Below are positions 1-12,749 of a DNA stretch of 64,000 bases, in pieces (within the stretch, counting starts at the first letter, position 1; every line of letters starts with the position of its first letter). The DNA is from Littorina saxatilis (Eukaryota; Mollusca; Gastropoda; Littorinimorpha; Littorinidae). The DNA lies in assembly GCF_037325665.1 (NCBI RefSeq), contig NC_090245.1:105521309-105585308 (forward strand), written 5' to 3'. The position numbers and the translations under genes were made by a program. The notes beneath the pieces were generated by a model. That model was not told where the DNA came from, did not search any database, and saw only the letters and a list, made by a program, of their open reading frames with translations.

Positions 1-206
1 AGCTGGGATGTCAAGGGGTGGGTGGGTAATAAGGTGGAAGAGAAAAGAAGAGTTAAGGTAGTACTGGAAGTCGATGGGAACATATGAATTTCATACCGTA
101 AATACAAAAAAATAACAAAAACAATAAACAAAAATAAAAAGAAAGAAAGAATGAAAAAAAGAAAGAAAGAAAGAGAGAAGGAAAGGAAGAAAGAAAGAAG
201 AAAGAA

Positions 207-1389
207 CAAGTCGCGTAAGGCGAAAATACAATATTTAGTCAAGTAGCTGTCGAACTCACAGAATGAAACTGAACGCAACGCAACGCAGCAAGACCGTATA
301 CTCGTAGCATCGTCACTCCACCGCCCGTGGCAAAGGCAGTGCACGTGGAATTGACAAGAAGAGCGGGGTATTCGTTGCGCTGAGAAGGATAGCACGCTTT
401 TCTGTACCTCTCTTCGTTTTACCTTTCTGAGCGTGTTTTTAATCCAAACATATCATATCTATATATTTTTGGAATCAGGAACCGACAAGGAATAAGATGA
501 AAGTGTTTTTAAATTGATTTCGAAAAAAAAAATTTGATAATAATTTTTATATATTTAATTTTCAGAGCTTGTTTTTAATCCGAATATAACATATTTATAT
601 GTTTTTGGAATCAGCAAATGATGGAGAATAAGATAAACGTAAATTTGGATCGTTTTATAAATTTTTATTTTTTTTTACAATTTTCAGATTTTTAATGACC
701 AAAGTCATTAATTAATTTTTAAGCCACCAAGCTGAAATGCAATACCGAACCCCGGGCTTCGTTGAAGAGTACTTGACCAAAATTTCAACCAATTTGGTTG
801 AAAAATGAGGGCGTGACAGTGCCGCCTCAACTTTCACGAAAAGCCGGATATGACGTCATCAAAGACATTTGAGACTGTGCCAAAAGGTGACGTTTTCATG
901 TCAGTATGTCCCAAATGACATCACCAGTACATTTTTCATTCTATCTAATCTGTTTTCGTTCTATTTTTTCTAATAACATGCGTTAACAATTGATTGCCAA
1001 CTGGAATGGAAGAGCACAAAAAGTGTAACTTGATATGTAGTTTCTCTAGAGGGAAAAACATCTTCCACTTTCATGTCAGTGTGTCCCATGCAACATACAT
1101 TTGCCAAACAGCTATGTGCAAGTAGATTATTTGTTAGTGGTATAGAAAATACTGATCAACAATTAAAGTCAGTTTTCACATTCATTTTCTACCTATTTCT
1201 TATTTGTTTATTCTGTTGGCAATGGTGAAATGTCAGCAATCGTGTGTCATTCGGGACAGTAGACATGACACCTGACCTTTTGGCACAGTCTCATTTATCA
1301 AAAAAATGAAAAAAACGTTCGGGGATTTCATACCCAGGAACTCTCATGTCAAATTTCATAAAGATCGGTCCAGTAGTTTAGTCTGAATC

Positions 1390-1442
<53 letters not shown>

Positions 1443-1514
1443 GCACATACACCACGACCCTCGTTTCGATTCCCCCTCGATGTTAAAATATTTAGTCAAA
1501 ACTTGACTAAATAT
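207..1514 (-). mobile_element. Family A element, copy A1 (interrupted by a MITE)
   Basis: Read on the minus strand it begins with the palindrome TATTTAGTCAAGTTTTGACT and ends TTCGCCTTACGCGACTTG, with CTTGACTAAATA just inside the 3' end. It is about 885 bases long without the MITE at 871-1292. It carries an internal (AC)n block at about 1394-1438. No coding capacity. Classed as Helitron2/Helentron-like by architecture only. Confidence 0.8.
871..1292. mobile_element. 422-bp MITE inserted in A1
   Basis: Termini are GAGACTGTGCCAAAAGGT and ACCTTTTGGCACAGTCTC (imperfect inverted repeats of about 40 bases). The empty site can be read from copies A2 and A3, where GACATTTATC is uninterrupted. The insertion duplicated ATTT (867-870 and 1293-1296), so the target-site duplication is probably 4 bp. 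Superfamily not assigned. Confidence 0.85.
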
Positions 1515-1900
1515 AAAAAAGAAAGATGGGGGAAATAAGACAGACACCAGTGACAATCAGAAGAAAAGGAAGATATAAAATGTATACCTTCAGTCTATAC
1601 AATGCAGCTACTGTTTCGAATGTTCGCCGTCGAAGACAACAAGTTACCAGAAACAGTACTTTTTTTGCCACGTTGACATTTACAACTGCACACTGAATAA
1701 GATACAGTGAAATAGGTGTCCTCGAGACTAACGAGTCCAGGGAGTTTCAGAAAGACGTGCGAGTTATGTACTCAGTTACCCAGTTACTCACTGAATCTGT
1801 TTACCCAGGATAGATCACACCACACAACTCCGGTTGGCATACGATGCCAACCCATAAGTCTAGCAGAGTAACAGCGAATTAGTTAATTGAATCTTTAATA

Positions 1901-2061
1901 CAGTCGAACCTGTCTAAAGAGACCACCCAAGGGACTGAGCGAAAGGGGTCTCTTTAGACAGGTGGTCTCTTTAGACAGTTGATTCATATAGTCGTAAAAA
2001 CCATTGGGGATACTTTGGGGTGGTCTCCTTAGACAGGTGGTCTTAAGGGCAGGTTCGACTG
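1901..2061. mobile_element. pogo/Tigger-like MITE
   Basis: 161 bases between TA dinucleotides, with inverted ends CAGTCGAACCTGTCTAAAG and CAGGTTCGACTG. CAG...CTG ends with a TA duplication are the Tc1-mariner/pogo pattern. The inner part repeats GGTCTCTTTAGACAGG-like palindromes. Confidence 0.75.
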
Positions 2062-2375
2062 TACTAAATAGCACTGTCCTGAAAGAGAACTGATTGCAAA
2101 GCCGACCCTGCCATCAACTGTCATTTGGCAAAGGATCGAAAGTCGCGACATCGATTCAATTGGTTTCTATGAGAGGTTTGCTACACAAAGTTGAAAATGT
2201 CAATCCCTTTGTGTACATCTACAGTATTATGAACACGCTGTTAACCCATGATTTGTAAAAATGTTTAAAAAAAAAATACAAATCACGGGGCGCGCCCCGC
2301 GATTTGTCAAAACATTTTTACAAATCACGTTTTTGCGCCCGATATTTTCTTGTCATCTCCAAAGTCAAGGGACAG

Positions 2376-3116
2376 CAAGTCGCGTAAGGCGAAAATACAA
2401 TATTTAGTCAAGTAGCTGTCGAACTCACAGAATGAAACTGAACGCAATGCCATACCGTATACTCGTAGCATCGTCAGTCCACCGCTCATGGCAAAGGCAG
2501 TGAAATTGACAAGAAGAGCGGGGTAGTAGTTGCGCTAAGAAGGATAGCACGCTTTTCTGTACCTCTCTTTGTTTTAACTTTCTGAGCGTGTTTTTAATCC
2601 AAACATATCATATCTATATGTTTTTGGAATCAGGAACCGACAAGGAATAAGATGAAAGTGTTTTTAAATTGATTTCGACAATTTAATTTTGATAATAATT
2701 TTTATTTAATTTTCAGAGCTTGTTTTTAATCCGAATATAACATATTTATATGTTTTTGGAATCAGCAAATGATGGAGAATAAGATAAACGTAAATTTGGA
2801 TCGTTTTATATATTTTTATTTTTTTTTTACAATTTTCAGATTTTTAATAACCAAAGTCATTAATTAATTTTTAAGCCACCAAGCTGAAATGCAATACCGA
2901 AGTCCGGGCTTCGTCGAAGATTACTTCACCAAAATTTCAACCAATTTGGTTGAAAAATGAGGGCGTGACAGTGCCGCCTCAACTTTCACGAAAAGCCGGA
3001 TATGACGTCATCAAAGACATTTATCAAAAAAATGAAAAAAAACGTTCGGGGATTTCATACCCAGGAACTCTCATGTCAAATTTCATAAAGATCGGTCCAG
3101 TAGTTTAGTCTGAATC

Positions 3117-3163
<47 letters not shown>

Positions 3164-3265
3164 ACACACACACACATACACACACACACACACGCACATA
3201 CACCACGACCCTCGTTTCGATTCCCCCTCGATGTTAAAATATTTAGTCAAAACTTGACTAAATAT
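2376..3265 (-). mobile_element. Family A element, copy A2
   Basis: Full-length copy of about 890 bases on the minus strand with both ends intact and an internal (AC)n block at about 3120-3194. Tail-to-tail with A3. Confidence 0.85.
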
Positions 3266-3330
3266 AAAAACGAAATCCCTTGACTTTTGGGGTAGCGCGA
3301 CTGTTAATTTTAAGTTGTTTTTTTTTCATT

Positions 3331-4189
3331 ATATTTAGTCAAGTTTTGACTAAATATTTTAACATCGAGGGGGAATCGAAACGAGGGTCGTGGTGTATGT
3401 GTGTCTGTGCGTGTGTGTGTGTGTGTGTGTAGAGCGATTCAGACTAAACTACTGGACCGATCTTTATGAAATTTGACATGAGAGTTCCTGGGTATGAAAT
3501 CCCCGAACGTTTTTTTCATTTTTTTGATAAATGTCTTTGATGACGTCATATCCGGCTTTTCGTGAAAGTTGAGGCGGCACTGTCACGCCCTCATTTTTCA
3601 ACCAAATTGGTTTAAATTTTGGTCAAGTAATCTTCGACGAAGCCCGGACTTCGGTATTGCATTTCAGCTTGGTGGCTTAAAAATTAATTAATGACTTTGG
3701 TCATTAAAATTCTGAAAATTGTAAAAAAAAATAAAAATTTATAAAACGATCCAAATTTACGTTCATCTTATTCTCCATCATTTGCTGATTCCAAAAACAT
3801 ATAAATATGTTATATTCGGATTAAAAACAAGCTCTGAAAATTAAATATATAAAAATGATTATCAAAATTAAATTGTCGAAATCAATTTAAAAACACTTTC
3901 ATCTTATTCCTTGTCGGTTCCTGATTCCAAAAACATATAGATATGATATGTTTGGATTAAAAACACGCTGAGAAAGTTAAAACAAAGAGAGGTACAGAAA
4001 CGCGTGCTATCCTTCTTAGCGCAACTACTACCCCGCTCTTCTTGTCAATTTCACTGCCTTTGCCATGAGCGGTGGACTGACGATGCTACGAGTATACGGT
4101 CTTGCTGAAAAATGGCATTGCGTTCAGTTTCATTCTGTGAGTTCGACAGCTACTTGACTAAATATTGTATTTTCGCCTTACGCGACTTG
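3331..4189 (+). mobile_element. Family A element, copy A3
   Basis: Full-length copy of about 859 bases, starting ATATTTAGTCAAGTTTTGAC and ending TTCGCCTTACGCGACTTG, with T-rich flanks. It forms a large inverted repeat with A2 over a 65-base spacer. Confidence 0.85.
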
Positions 4190-5912
4190 CTTTTTTTTTT
4201 CTCATTACTAGAATGTCCCATCGTTGGGAAATTCCGGTCGCTTCCTCCCAGTGGAAAGCTAGCAGTGACAAAGTCGCACTACCCCAAAGTCAAGGGATCT
4301 ATTAGTCCCGTTTCGCCGTTATCCCAATTCGCCCCCATCCCATTTTGGTGACATTTCTCAGGCCAAGTGTCATTTTACCACCATGTCATGTACCATTAGC
4401 TCCACATCCCATTTTGGCGCAATCCCGGATCGCCGTTATCCCATTTCGCCCCCATCCCATTAGCTTCACATCCCAAGTCAAGGGATCTATTAGATTTCTA
4501 GATTGTCTCATCGCTGGAAGATTCGGGTCGCTTCTTCCCAATGAAAAGCTAGCAGCAACAGAGTCGCGCTACCCTTAAGTCAAGGGATCTATTAGATTTT
4601 TTTGGATTTTTTTTTTCATTACTAGATTGTCCCAACGCTGCGAAAGTCGGGTCGCTTCCACCCAATGGAAAGCTAGCAGCAACAGAGTCGCACTATCCCC
4701 AAGTCAAGGGATCTATTAGATTGTTTCTTTCTTTTTCATTACTAGATTGTCTCATCGCTGGGAAATTCGGGTCACTTCCTCCAACTGGAAAGCGAGCAGC
4801 AATAGAGTCGCGCTACCCTTTCTACTGGGAGGAAGCGATCCGAAAATTCCAAGCGATGGAACAATAAAGAAAAGAAAGAAAAAGAAAAAGCTAATGGATC
4901 CCTTGACTCTGCGGTAGCGCGACTCTGTTGCTGCTAGCTTTCCACTGGGAGGAAGCGATCAGAATTTCCCAGCGATGGGACAATCTAGTAAAGAAATGAG
5001 AGAAAAAAAATCTAATCGATCCCTTGATTTAGGGGTAAATAATAATAATAATAATGGACATTTATTAATCGCCGTTTCTCACAAGAGCTCACGGCGATTT
5101 ACATATTAATTTCTGCCGTGTGAGATGGAATTTTTTACACAATATATCACGCATTCACATCGGCCAGCAAACCTCAAGCCTATTAGGGCGAGCATTCACA
5201 TTTCACGGCCTTTATTCCAAGTCACACGGGTATTTGGTGGACATTTTTAGCTATGCCTTTTCAATTTTGCCAGGAAAGACCCTTTTGTCAATCGTGGGAT
5301 CTTTAACGTGCACACCCCAATGTAGTGTACACGAAGGGACCTCGGTTTTTCGTCTCATCCGAAAGACTAGCACTTGAACCCACCACCTAGGTTAGGAAAG
5401 GGGGGAGAAAATTGCGGCCTGACCCAGGCCTGAACACGCAACCTCTCGATTCCGAGCGCAAGTGCGTTACCACTCGGCCACCCAGAGTCCAGCGACTCTG
5501 TTGCTGCTAGCTTTCCATTGGGAGGAAGCGACCCGAATTTCCCTGCGATGGGACAATAAAGAAATGAAAAACAAAAATCTAATAGATCCTTTGACTTTGG
5601 GGTAGCGCGACTCTCTTGCTGCTAGCTTTCCACTGGGAGGAAGGGATCCGAATTCCAAGCGATGGGACAATAAAGAAAAGAAAGAAACAAAATATATTAT
5701 GGATCCCTTGACTTTGCGGTAGCGCGACTCTGTTGCTGCTAGCTTTCCACTGGGAGGAAGCGATCCGAATTTCCCAGCGATGGGACAATAAAGGAAAGAA
5801 AGAAAGAAAAATCTAATGGATCCCTTGACTTTGGGGTAGCACGACTCTGTTGCTGCATGCTAGCTTTCCACTGGGAGGAAGCGATCCGAATTTCTCAGCG
5901 ATGGGACAAGAA
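4190..5912. repeat. Inverted array of ~115-bp units (R115), split by a SINE
   Basis: The unit contains CTTTGGGGTAGCGCGACTCT, GCTAGCTTTCCACTGGGAGG and TTCCCAGCGATGGGACAAT. About four units run on the minus strand (4196-4823) and about six on the + strand (4824-5912). The block at 5038-5487 is an inserted SINE. Spacers are A/T- or GA-rich. Unit copy counts are by eye. Confidence 0.8.
5038..5487 (-). mobile_element. tRNA-derived SINE, family S2
   Basis: The tRNA-like head is at the right end. Read on the minus strand it contains GGTGGCCGAGTGGTAACGC (A box) and AGAGGTTGCGTGTTC (B box). The body matches 37880-38367, and the 3' end is an (ATT)n-like tail at 5038-5052. Confidence 0.75.
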
Positions 5913-6088
5913 AGACATGAAAACAAATCGCGGTTTTAGGTTCGACGTGATTTGTAAAAATGTTTTACATTACAAATCACGGGTTAACACACGCTCCTAC
6001 GTTATTTTTGTTGTTATTTACTAACTCTTGTTGCTTTTAACAATAGCACCAAAAAAACCGGAATCGTCACATTCAAGTCAGTATTTTC

Positions 6089-6269
<181 letters not shown>

Positions 6270-6604
6270 CAATCAAACTTATGTGAACAATCAAACAATA
6301 CCTTCATGCAGAATAAAGAATTTGGCAGTGAACTGTGTTTCCAATCAACACAAGAATTTTTTTTAAATGACATAACGTCTACTATTTCCCTTAAAAGAGG
6401 CTCTCGCCTTCAAAGAAAAAAAATGTCAGGGAGCGATGCAATCAACTGATGCGTAGGTCCGAAATCCTCTTTCAGTCTCTTGCCTTATTCAATACAGACA
6501 CTGCTGCCATGTTGAGTAGGATCTTCGCCTTCATTACCATAGTCAGACACACACGCCGCAATAAATATTCACAGAGCCTTCAGCTAAAAATTGCATAGCC
6601 AGCG

Positions 6605-7310
<706 letters not shown>

Positions 7311-7368
<58 letters not shown>

Positions 7369-7421
7369 AATAAATAAATAAATAAATAAATAAATTAATT
7401 AATTAATTAATTAATTAATTA
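7311..7421. repeat. Compound microsatellite (CT)n-(TAAA)n-(TTAA)n
   Basis: About 28 CT units, then TAAA units, then TTAA units, directly abutting. Confidence 0.95.
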
Positions 7422-7480
7422 AAACACGTAACAGATACTTGAAACAAAAAGCTAAGCAAAAAGACCTACAGAAGAAGAAA

Positions 7481-8341
7481 CAAGTCGCGTAAGGCGAAAT
7501 TACTACATTTAGTCAAGCTGTGGAACTCACAGAATGAAACTGAACGCACTGCATTTTTTCACAATGACCGTAGTCCGCCGCTCGTACAAAAGGCAGTGAA
7601 ATTGACGAGCCTGTTTAGCGCGGTAGTGGTTGCGCTGTGCTGCATAGCACGCTTTTCTGTACCTCTCTTCGCTTTAACTTTCTGAGCGTGTTTTTAATCC
7701 AAACATATCATATCTGTATGTTTTTGGAATCAGGAACCGACAAGGAATAAGATGAAATTGTTTTTAAATCGATTTCGGAAATTTAATTTTAATCATAATT
7801 TTTATATTTTTAATTTTCAGAGCTAGTTTTTAATCCGAATATAACATATTTATATGTTTTTGGAATCAGAACTTGATGAAGAATAAGATTAACGTAATTT
7901 TGGATCGTTTCATAAAAAAATAATTTTAATTACAATTTTCGGATTTTTAATGACCAAAGTCATTAATTAATTTTTAGGCCTCCAAGCTGAAATGCAATAC
8001 CAAAGTCCGGCCTTCGTCGAAGATTGCTTGGCCAAAATTTCAATCAATTTGATTGAAAAATGAGGGTGTGACAGTGCCGCCTCAACTTTTACAAAAAGCC
8101 GGATATGACGTCATCAAAGACGTTTATCCAAAATATGAAAACAACGTCTAGGGATATCATACCAAGGAACTCTCATGTAAAATTTCATAAAGATCGGTCC
8201 AGTAGTTTAGTCTGAATCGCTCTACACACACACACGAACAGACACAGACACACACACACTCACACATACACACATACACCACGACCCTCGTCTCGATTCC
8301 CCCTCTATGTTAAAACATTTAGTCAAAACTTGACTAAATGT
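7481..8341 (-). mobile_element. Family A element, copy A4 (diverged subtype)
   Basis: Both ends are present. It differs from A1-A3 at many sites (ACATTTAGTC instead of ATATTTAGTC) and shares those changes with A5, so the two form a subfamily. A shorter (AC)n block lies at the usual place (about 8223-8280). Confidence 0.82.
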
Positions 8342-9926
8342 AAAAAGACACAGCAGAGTGACACATCTCATCCGTTGACTCTAAGCTTGACAAAACATGA
8401 CACATCACCCCATCAATGCCTTACTTACCAGCGGCGCGCAATTATCCGAGTCTTCAACAGAAAGAAAGCATTGCCTTTCCTTACGAATCCCTTTGTACAT
8501 CCTCTCTATCTTATGTACTTACTGAAAAAAAACTTTCTCTCAGTACACCCATCTTATGTTTAAGACCATGTTTGAAGTAAGATAATGATCACTGACAAAA
8601 CAGTAGAAGACTTCAAATGCCAATTTATGAGACAGAGAACGGGAACTGCTTTTAAAAGATAAACACTTTCAGGTCCTTGTTGATGTCTCGGGTTTCTTGT
8701 CAGCGTATATTTCAGTTAATCTGTTAGGAAAATGGATTCCGAACAGGTCTTTTTTTCTGTGAACATAATTCCTCTACACCGGTGAAAATGAATGGTCAGT
8801 CAGTCAAATGTCACCCTGTCCTTACCTTCTCCTGAAGTTTTTGAATTAAAAAAATCTGTGATTTTACAATCAGTACCCCAAAACTAAGGAAAAAGCAAAA
8901 ACTTTCGAAATCCGGATTACTGTTCTGTACAAGTACAGATCTGTTTTTGTGTTTAGCGAAATCTTTTTGAGCGGAGGGCGTTGCACTTGTTCACCCAGGT
9001 TTTTCAAAGGTCATTTATTCGTACAAATCTCAAATTTAACCCCCCCCCCCCCCCCCCAAAAAAAAAAAATTCGCTTTATCTTCGATCCATGTATCAAACT
9101 ATCCCCTAAGCACTAGTTAACTTTTTCTTTTAGTCTTCTTTTTTCATCATTGTTTCTGTGCTTCTTTTTTGTCTGACGTGCAGAGTGAATTTACAGAATG
9201 GCGGACATAATCTTGATTCTCAGCCCTTTCCAGGATGAATAAGCAACGGTGTTGTTTTGATGTTTTTTTCAGACAAGATCTTGTAAATCTGATAAGAAAG
9301 TATCTGAATGTTAGATTTGTTTCCCGTGACCATATGTCTTTCTTTTGCGAGAACTCGCTTATCGACAGACTTCTTCTAAATCTTGGCTCGTCGGGAGTAT
9401 TCCGGATAAAGAAAAATCCTCACACTGCATAAAAGATTAAAGCGTGACATCCAAATTCCTGATGAATTTGTTTTAATGTCCAGTTGTTGTTGGATGTGTA
9501 TTCTCCTTCTTCTCCCTTTTTAACAAGGAAGTACATATGCTCAGTTCACATTTTTCCCCACAAAGTGTATAGCCTGCATGGTGTGTGGTTTACATTAAAT
9601 GACAACACTGGGCGGGGGGGGGGGGGGGGGTGAAAATGACACTATAGGATCATGTTCAGTTAGTCCAAAATAAAACCTCTTAACACGACGAAAATGAAAA
9701 TCCATCTTCGACTTGCGATGCGATTACTTCACCCTCAGATATGTAATTTCACGAATAAAATAACAACTAGAATTTTGTTATTTACTTAAACCAGAGGGTT
9801 GTAAAACGAACAATTTGAACCCATACCAGGCGAGAAAAAGAAAACCTGAAACTTAGTACTCATACATTCTTCCTGGTGATTGGAGCGGTAAAAAGTAAGA
9901 TATGCTAAATGCCACATTTCTGTACT
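8342..9926. other. Intergenic DNA, no gene seen
   Basis: Only homopolymer runs stand out: C then A at 9041-9069 and G at 9613-9631. Short ORFs here have no recognisable content. Confidence 0.5.
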
Positions 9927-10035
9927 GAAACTCCCACGTACACTCGTGTTTTTTGCACGAGTGGGTTTTTACGTGTATGACCGTTTTTACCCCGCCATTT
10001 AGGCAGCCATACGCCGCTTTCGGGGGATATACTGA
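9927..10035 (-). mobile_element. SINE S3 3' fragment
   Basis: Matches the 3' part of the SINE at 17222-17596 (CCCGCCATTTAGGCAGCCAT, GCCGCTTTCGG) on the minus strand. The tRNA head is missing. Confidence 0.6.
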
Positions 10036-10349
10036 AAGCAATATATACAAGCAGCAGTGAAGGCAACAGGGTGCAGCTGATAATAGAGTTTCGAGTTTTC
10101 CTGTCATATTTTGTCCTGTGCGTTTTGCGGTAACACGATACAGTGGTTTGTACAATGTATAGCTGGCCGTACCCAGAGCCACAGGTTCACCATGGGAGAA
10201 ATCTGATCCCGGTCACTCGCACTCCATCTTTCTTCGACAAATTGCTTGGAATGGGAGAATGCCTCTCAAAACAACTTTTTCTTGGGGGGTGGGGGGTAGT
10301 GGGTGGGGGTTGTAAATAATTGTCTTTCTCATTTTCTGTCTTTCCCATG

Positions 10350-10357
10350 TTTTTTTT

Positions 10358-10429
<72 letters not shown>

Positions 10430-10449
10430 TTTTCTTTCTTTCTTTCTTG
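10350..10449. repeat. (TTTC)n microsatellite
   Basis: About 25 tetranucleotide units with one slip near 10430. Confidence 0.95.
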
Positions 10450-10489
10450 TGACTTCGATGTTGCAGTGCTTTAATCTGATTCGCACTGG

Positions 10490-10845
10490 CGCCTTAGTGA
10501 CTGAGATCAGAGTACTAGTGACTGAGATCAGAGTACTAGTGGCGGAAAGAAGTCAGACAATCCAAATGTAGGTAAAAAACATTTTACCGACCGACACGTT
10601 CTGCCCCACAATGCTAGGGGGTGGGGGGAGGAGGTGGGGGAATTTGAGGGGGGTGGGGATATCTTGCAAATTCGGTAGCTTGCAAGTTATTAGTGTATGT
10701 TAAGGCCAGGTTTTGAAAATGGAGAGTTCGAGCGTAAACATGTGTGGAAAATGGGATTATCTTGCACATTCTGGTGCTTGCAAGTTGGTGTATGTTATGG
10801 CCAGGGCTGGAGAATGGAGAGATCAAGCGTTAAAATGTTATTCAA
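10490..10845. repeat. Two short tandem duplications
   Basis: At 10497-10544, a 24-base unit with GACTGAGATCAGAGTACTAG occurs twice. At about 10660-10845, a segment of about 80-90 bases (CTTGCAAGTT...GTATGTTA...GGCCAGG) occurs twice with divergence. Confidence 0.6.
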
Positions 10846-10986
10846 ATGTAGCTCACCTATTATTCCGACAGCTAACAAATCTACTAATCTGAGGGTGGAC
10901 AAGTACCCTTATCCCCAAGATCTGTCCAACAACAGAACACGAGAAAGTCATTCATCAGAGCTACTCCACAATTTTGATGATAAATA

Positions 10987-11346
10987 GACGGGCGAAGTGG
11001 CGCAGTGGTAAGACGTCGGCCTCCTTCCTAATCGGGAGGTCGTGAGTTCGAATCCCGGTCGCTGCCGCCTGATGGGTTAAGAGTGGAGATTTTTCCGATC
11101 TCCCAGGTCAACTTATGTGCAGACCTGCTAGTGACTTAAACCCCTTCGTGTGTACACGTAAGCGCGCGAAAAAGATCCTGTAATCCATGTCGGAGTTCGG
11201 TGGGTTATGAAAACACGAAAATACCCAGCATGCCTACCCAACGAAAGCGGAGTGAAGCTGACTATGCTCTCAGAGTATAGTTTGGGGAACCCAAATGGGC
11301 AAACGAGCTCACACGTCACCAGAATTTCTGGAACGCTGAAGAAGAA
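10987..11346 (+). mobile_element. tRNA-derived SINE, family S3, with target-site duplication
   Basis: Starts with a tRNA-like head (GCGAAGTGGCGCAGTGGTAA; B box GGTCGTGAGTTCGAATCCC). It is flanked by the 11-base direct repeat GATGATAAATA at 10976-10986 and 11347-11357. Confidence 0.85.
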
Positions 11347-11357
11347 GATGATAAATA

Positions 11358-12749
11358 AAGCTGATCTCATCTTGTCCAACTGCCATGCCAACTGTTCTAG
11401 AATAGAAGAAAAAGAAATATTCCTACATTGGAATCAACTCTTGTTTACCTTGAAAGATCTGTATATCATATATTAATTATCTCTTCCGGCCTTCCCAACA
11501 GAGATAAATCCTTATTTCTAATGCTGTGCATTCGCATATAGACAAGGCAACAGTAAACTTCAGTCTAATCCCATCTCTTGCATAAATAAAGAGCCCCGTC
11601 GTTCGTGCCACATGTTTAGAGTTGGAAGAAGACACATAAACAACGATTCTCTGTCCAAAAGTTTCTTCAGGAATGGCTTTCTGAAGATTTAAAGAGTAAC
11701 AAAGAATTCAAGGAATTATGGCAATTTACTCGAATCAAGAACGCATGCCATAGTTAACACCAGTTTGCTGTATAAATATGTTAGCTTATTACACCAGTGT
11801 TAACAAATCATTGTTAATTAAAAGTCTTGATTCGTTGTTGTTTTGCTTATGCATAAAAAAAGACTTTGTCCCACAAAGCCAAGATATTTATGCAAAATAC
11901 TATCACTCCAACAAAAAAGCTAAATCGAAAAACTTTCGCGGCGATTTAAAAAAAAAAGCGTGTCAGCGGAGAAAGTCGTAAAGCAACAAAGGTATCACAT
12001 CTCCTTCCACACACACAAATCCACAAATAACAGTCTGGTTTTCTGAATAAACGCGCTGATTTATCACATGTAGAAGACCATGCCCTCGACTTCAAATTAA
12101 ATGTCTCGTGTTGTTGCTCTCCCAACAACAGCTTCAGAACCCGACCACAAACCCCACGTTTCTGTGTGTAAACGAGACGTTAGTGAAAGTGTTCAAAAAC
12201 CAAAACACTTATTTGAGTTCTTCTTTTCTAGACTGGTATCTGAAATTTACCATGTCCTGTAAGCATAAATAATCGTCTTCTTGCCCCTGTCTTATGCAAT
12301 CACAGATGTATAAGAAAATGGCCACGGTATAGAAGTGGCTTTTTACGAAATTAATTGATTAAAAAAATCTCACTCAGCAAGCGCCAGAGATGATGGTTTC
12401 TGTCCCATGGGCGTCTGTGGAAGGATATAGGATATATGTCCTATTAAGGACTAACGTAGGTTATTTGCTATTACTCAGCAAGCAATCAGTCTCTTCGCTT
12501 TGAAATGTGTTCAAAATGAAGGATGACCTATTCCCATGGACACGCTCAAGATATTGAGTCGAATCGTTTACAAGGGAAGGTCTGTGCCTTTGGCAAACTT
12601 CTAAAAAGAGGATGAAAGTCGCTTGTTCATTTCAATGCGTGATATTCTCTCGGGTGCCAGGAGAATGGTTCTGAATAACTCTCACCTACTCTATTACACA
12701 TGTCGTAAGCATTTAGAGCGCTTACTTCCCTTTGTGTATCAGATTTGGT
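11358..12749. other. GPCR upstream/intronic DNA, nothing recognised
   Basis: No exon with TM1-TM4 signatures could be found, and no repeat family already named here. Presumably an intron of the receptor gene, or upstream of it. Confidence 0.4.

Larger units (their letters stand above)
2245..5983 (+). mobile_element. D1: TTAA-flanked piggyBac-like element with nested insertions
   Basis: The left end is TTAA (2241-2244) then CCCATGATTTGTAAAAATG; the right end is TTTACAAATCACGGG then TTAA (5984-5987). CCC...GGG ends with a TTAA duplication are the piggyBac signature. The left subterminal block (2245-2370) and right block (5925-5983) match, in reverse, the two ends of D2 at 16160-16628. Inside lie A2, A3, an inverted array of about 115-base units and a SINE. 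No transposase is seen. Flanking ACACGCT on both sides is probably chance, or an older duplication. Confidence 0.6.

Noticed and set aside
2236-5995. ACACGCT flanking repeat as an 8-bp (hAT-type) duplication around D1
   Set aside because: TTAA sits directly next to CCC...GGG ends at both sides, and D2 has TTAA/TCAA at the same place, so the TTAA reading is simpler.
10987-11060. tRNA gene at a tRNA-like sequence
   Set aside because: A SINE body, tail and duplicated target site follow it. The same applies to 5440-5487, 17525-17596, 19150-19231, 38300-38367 and 53016-53095.
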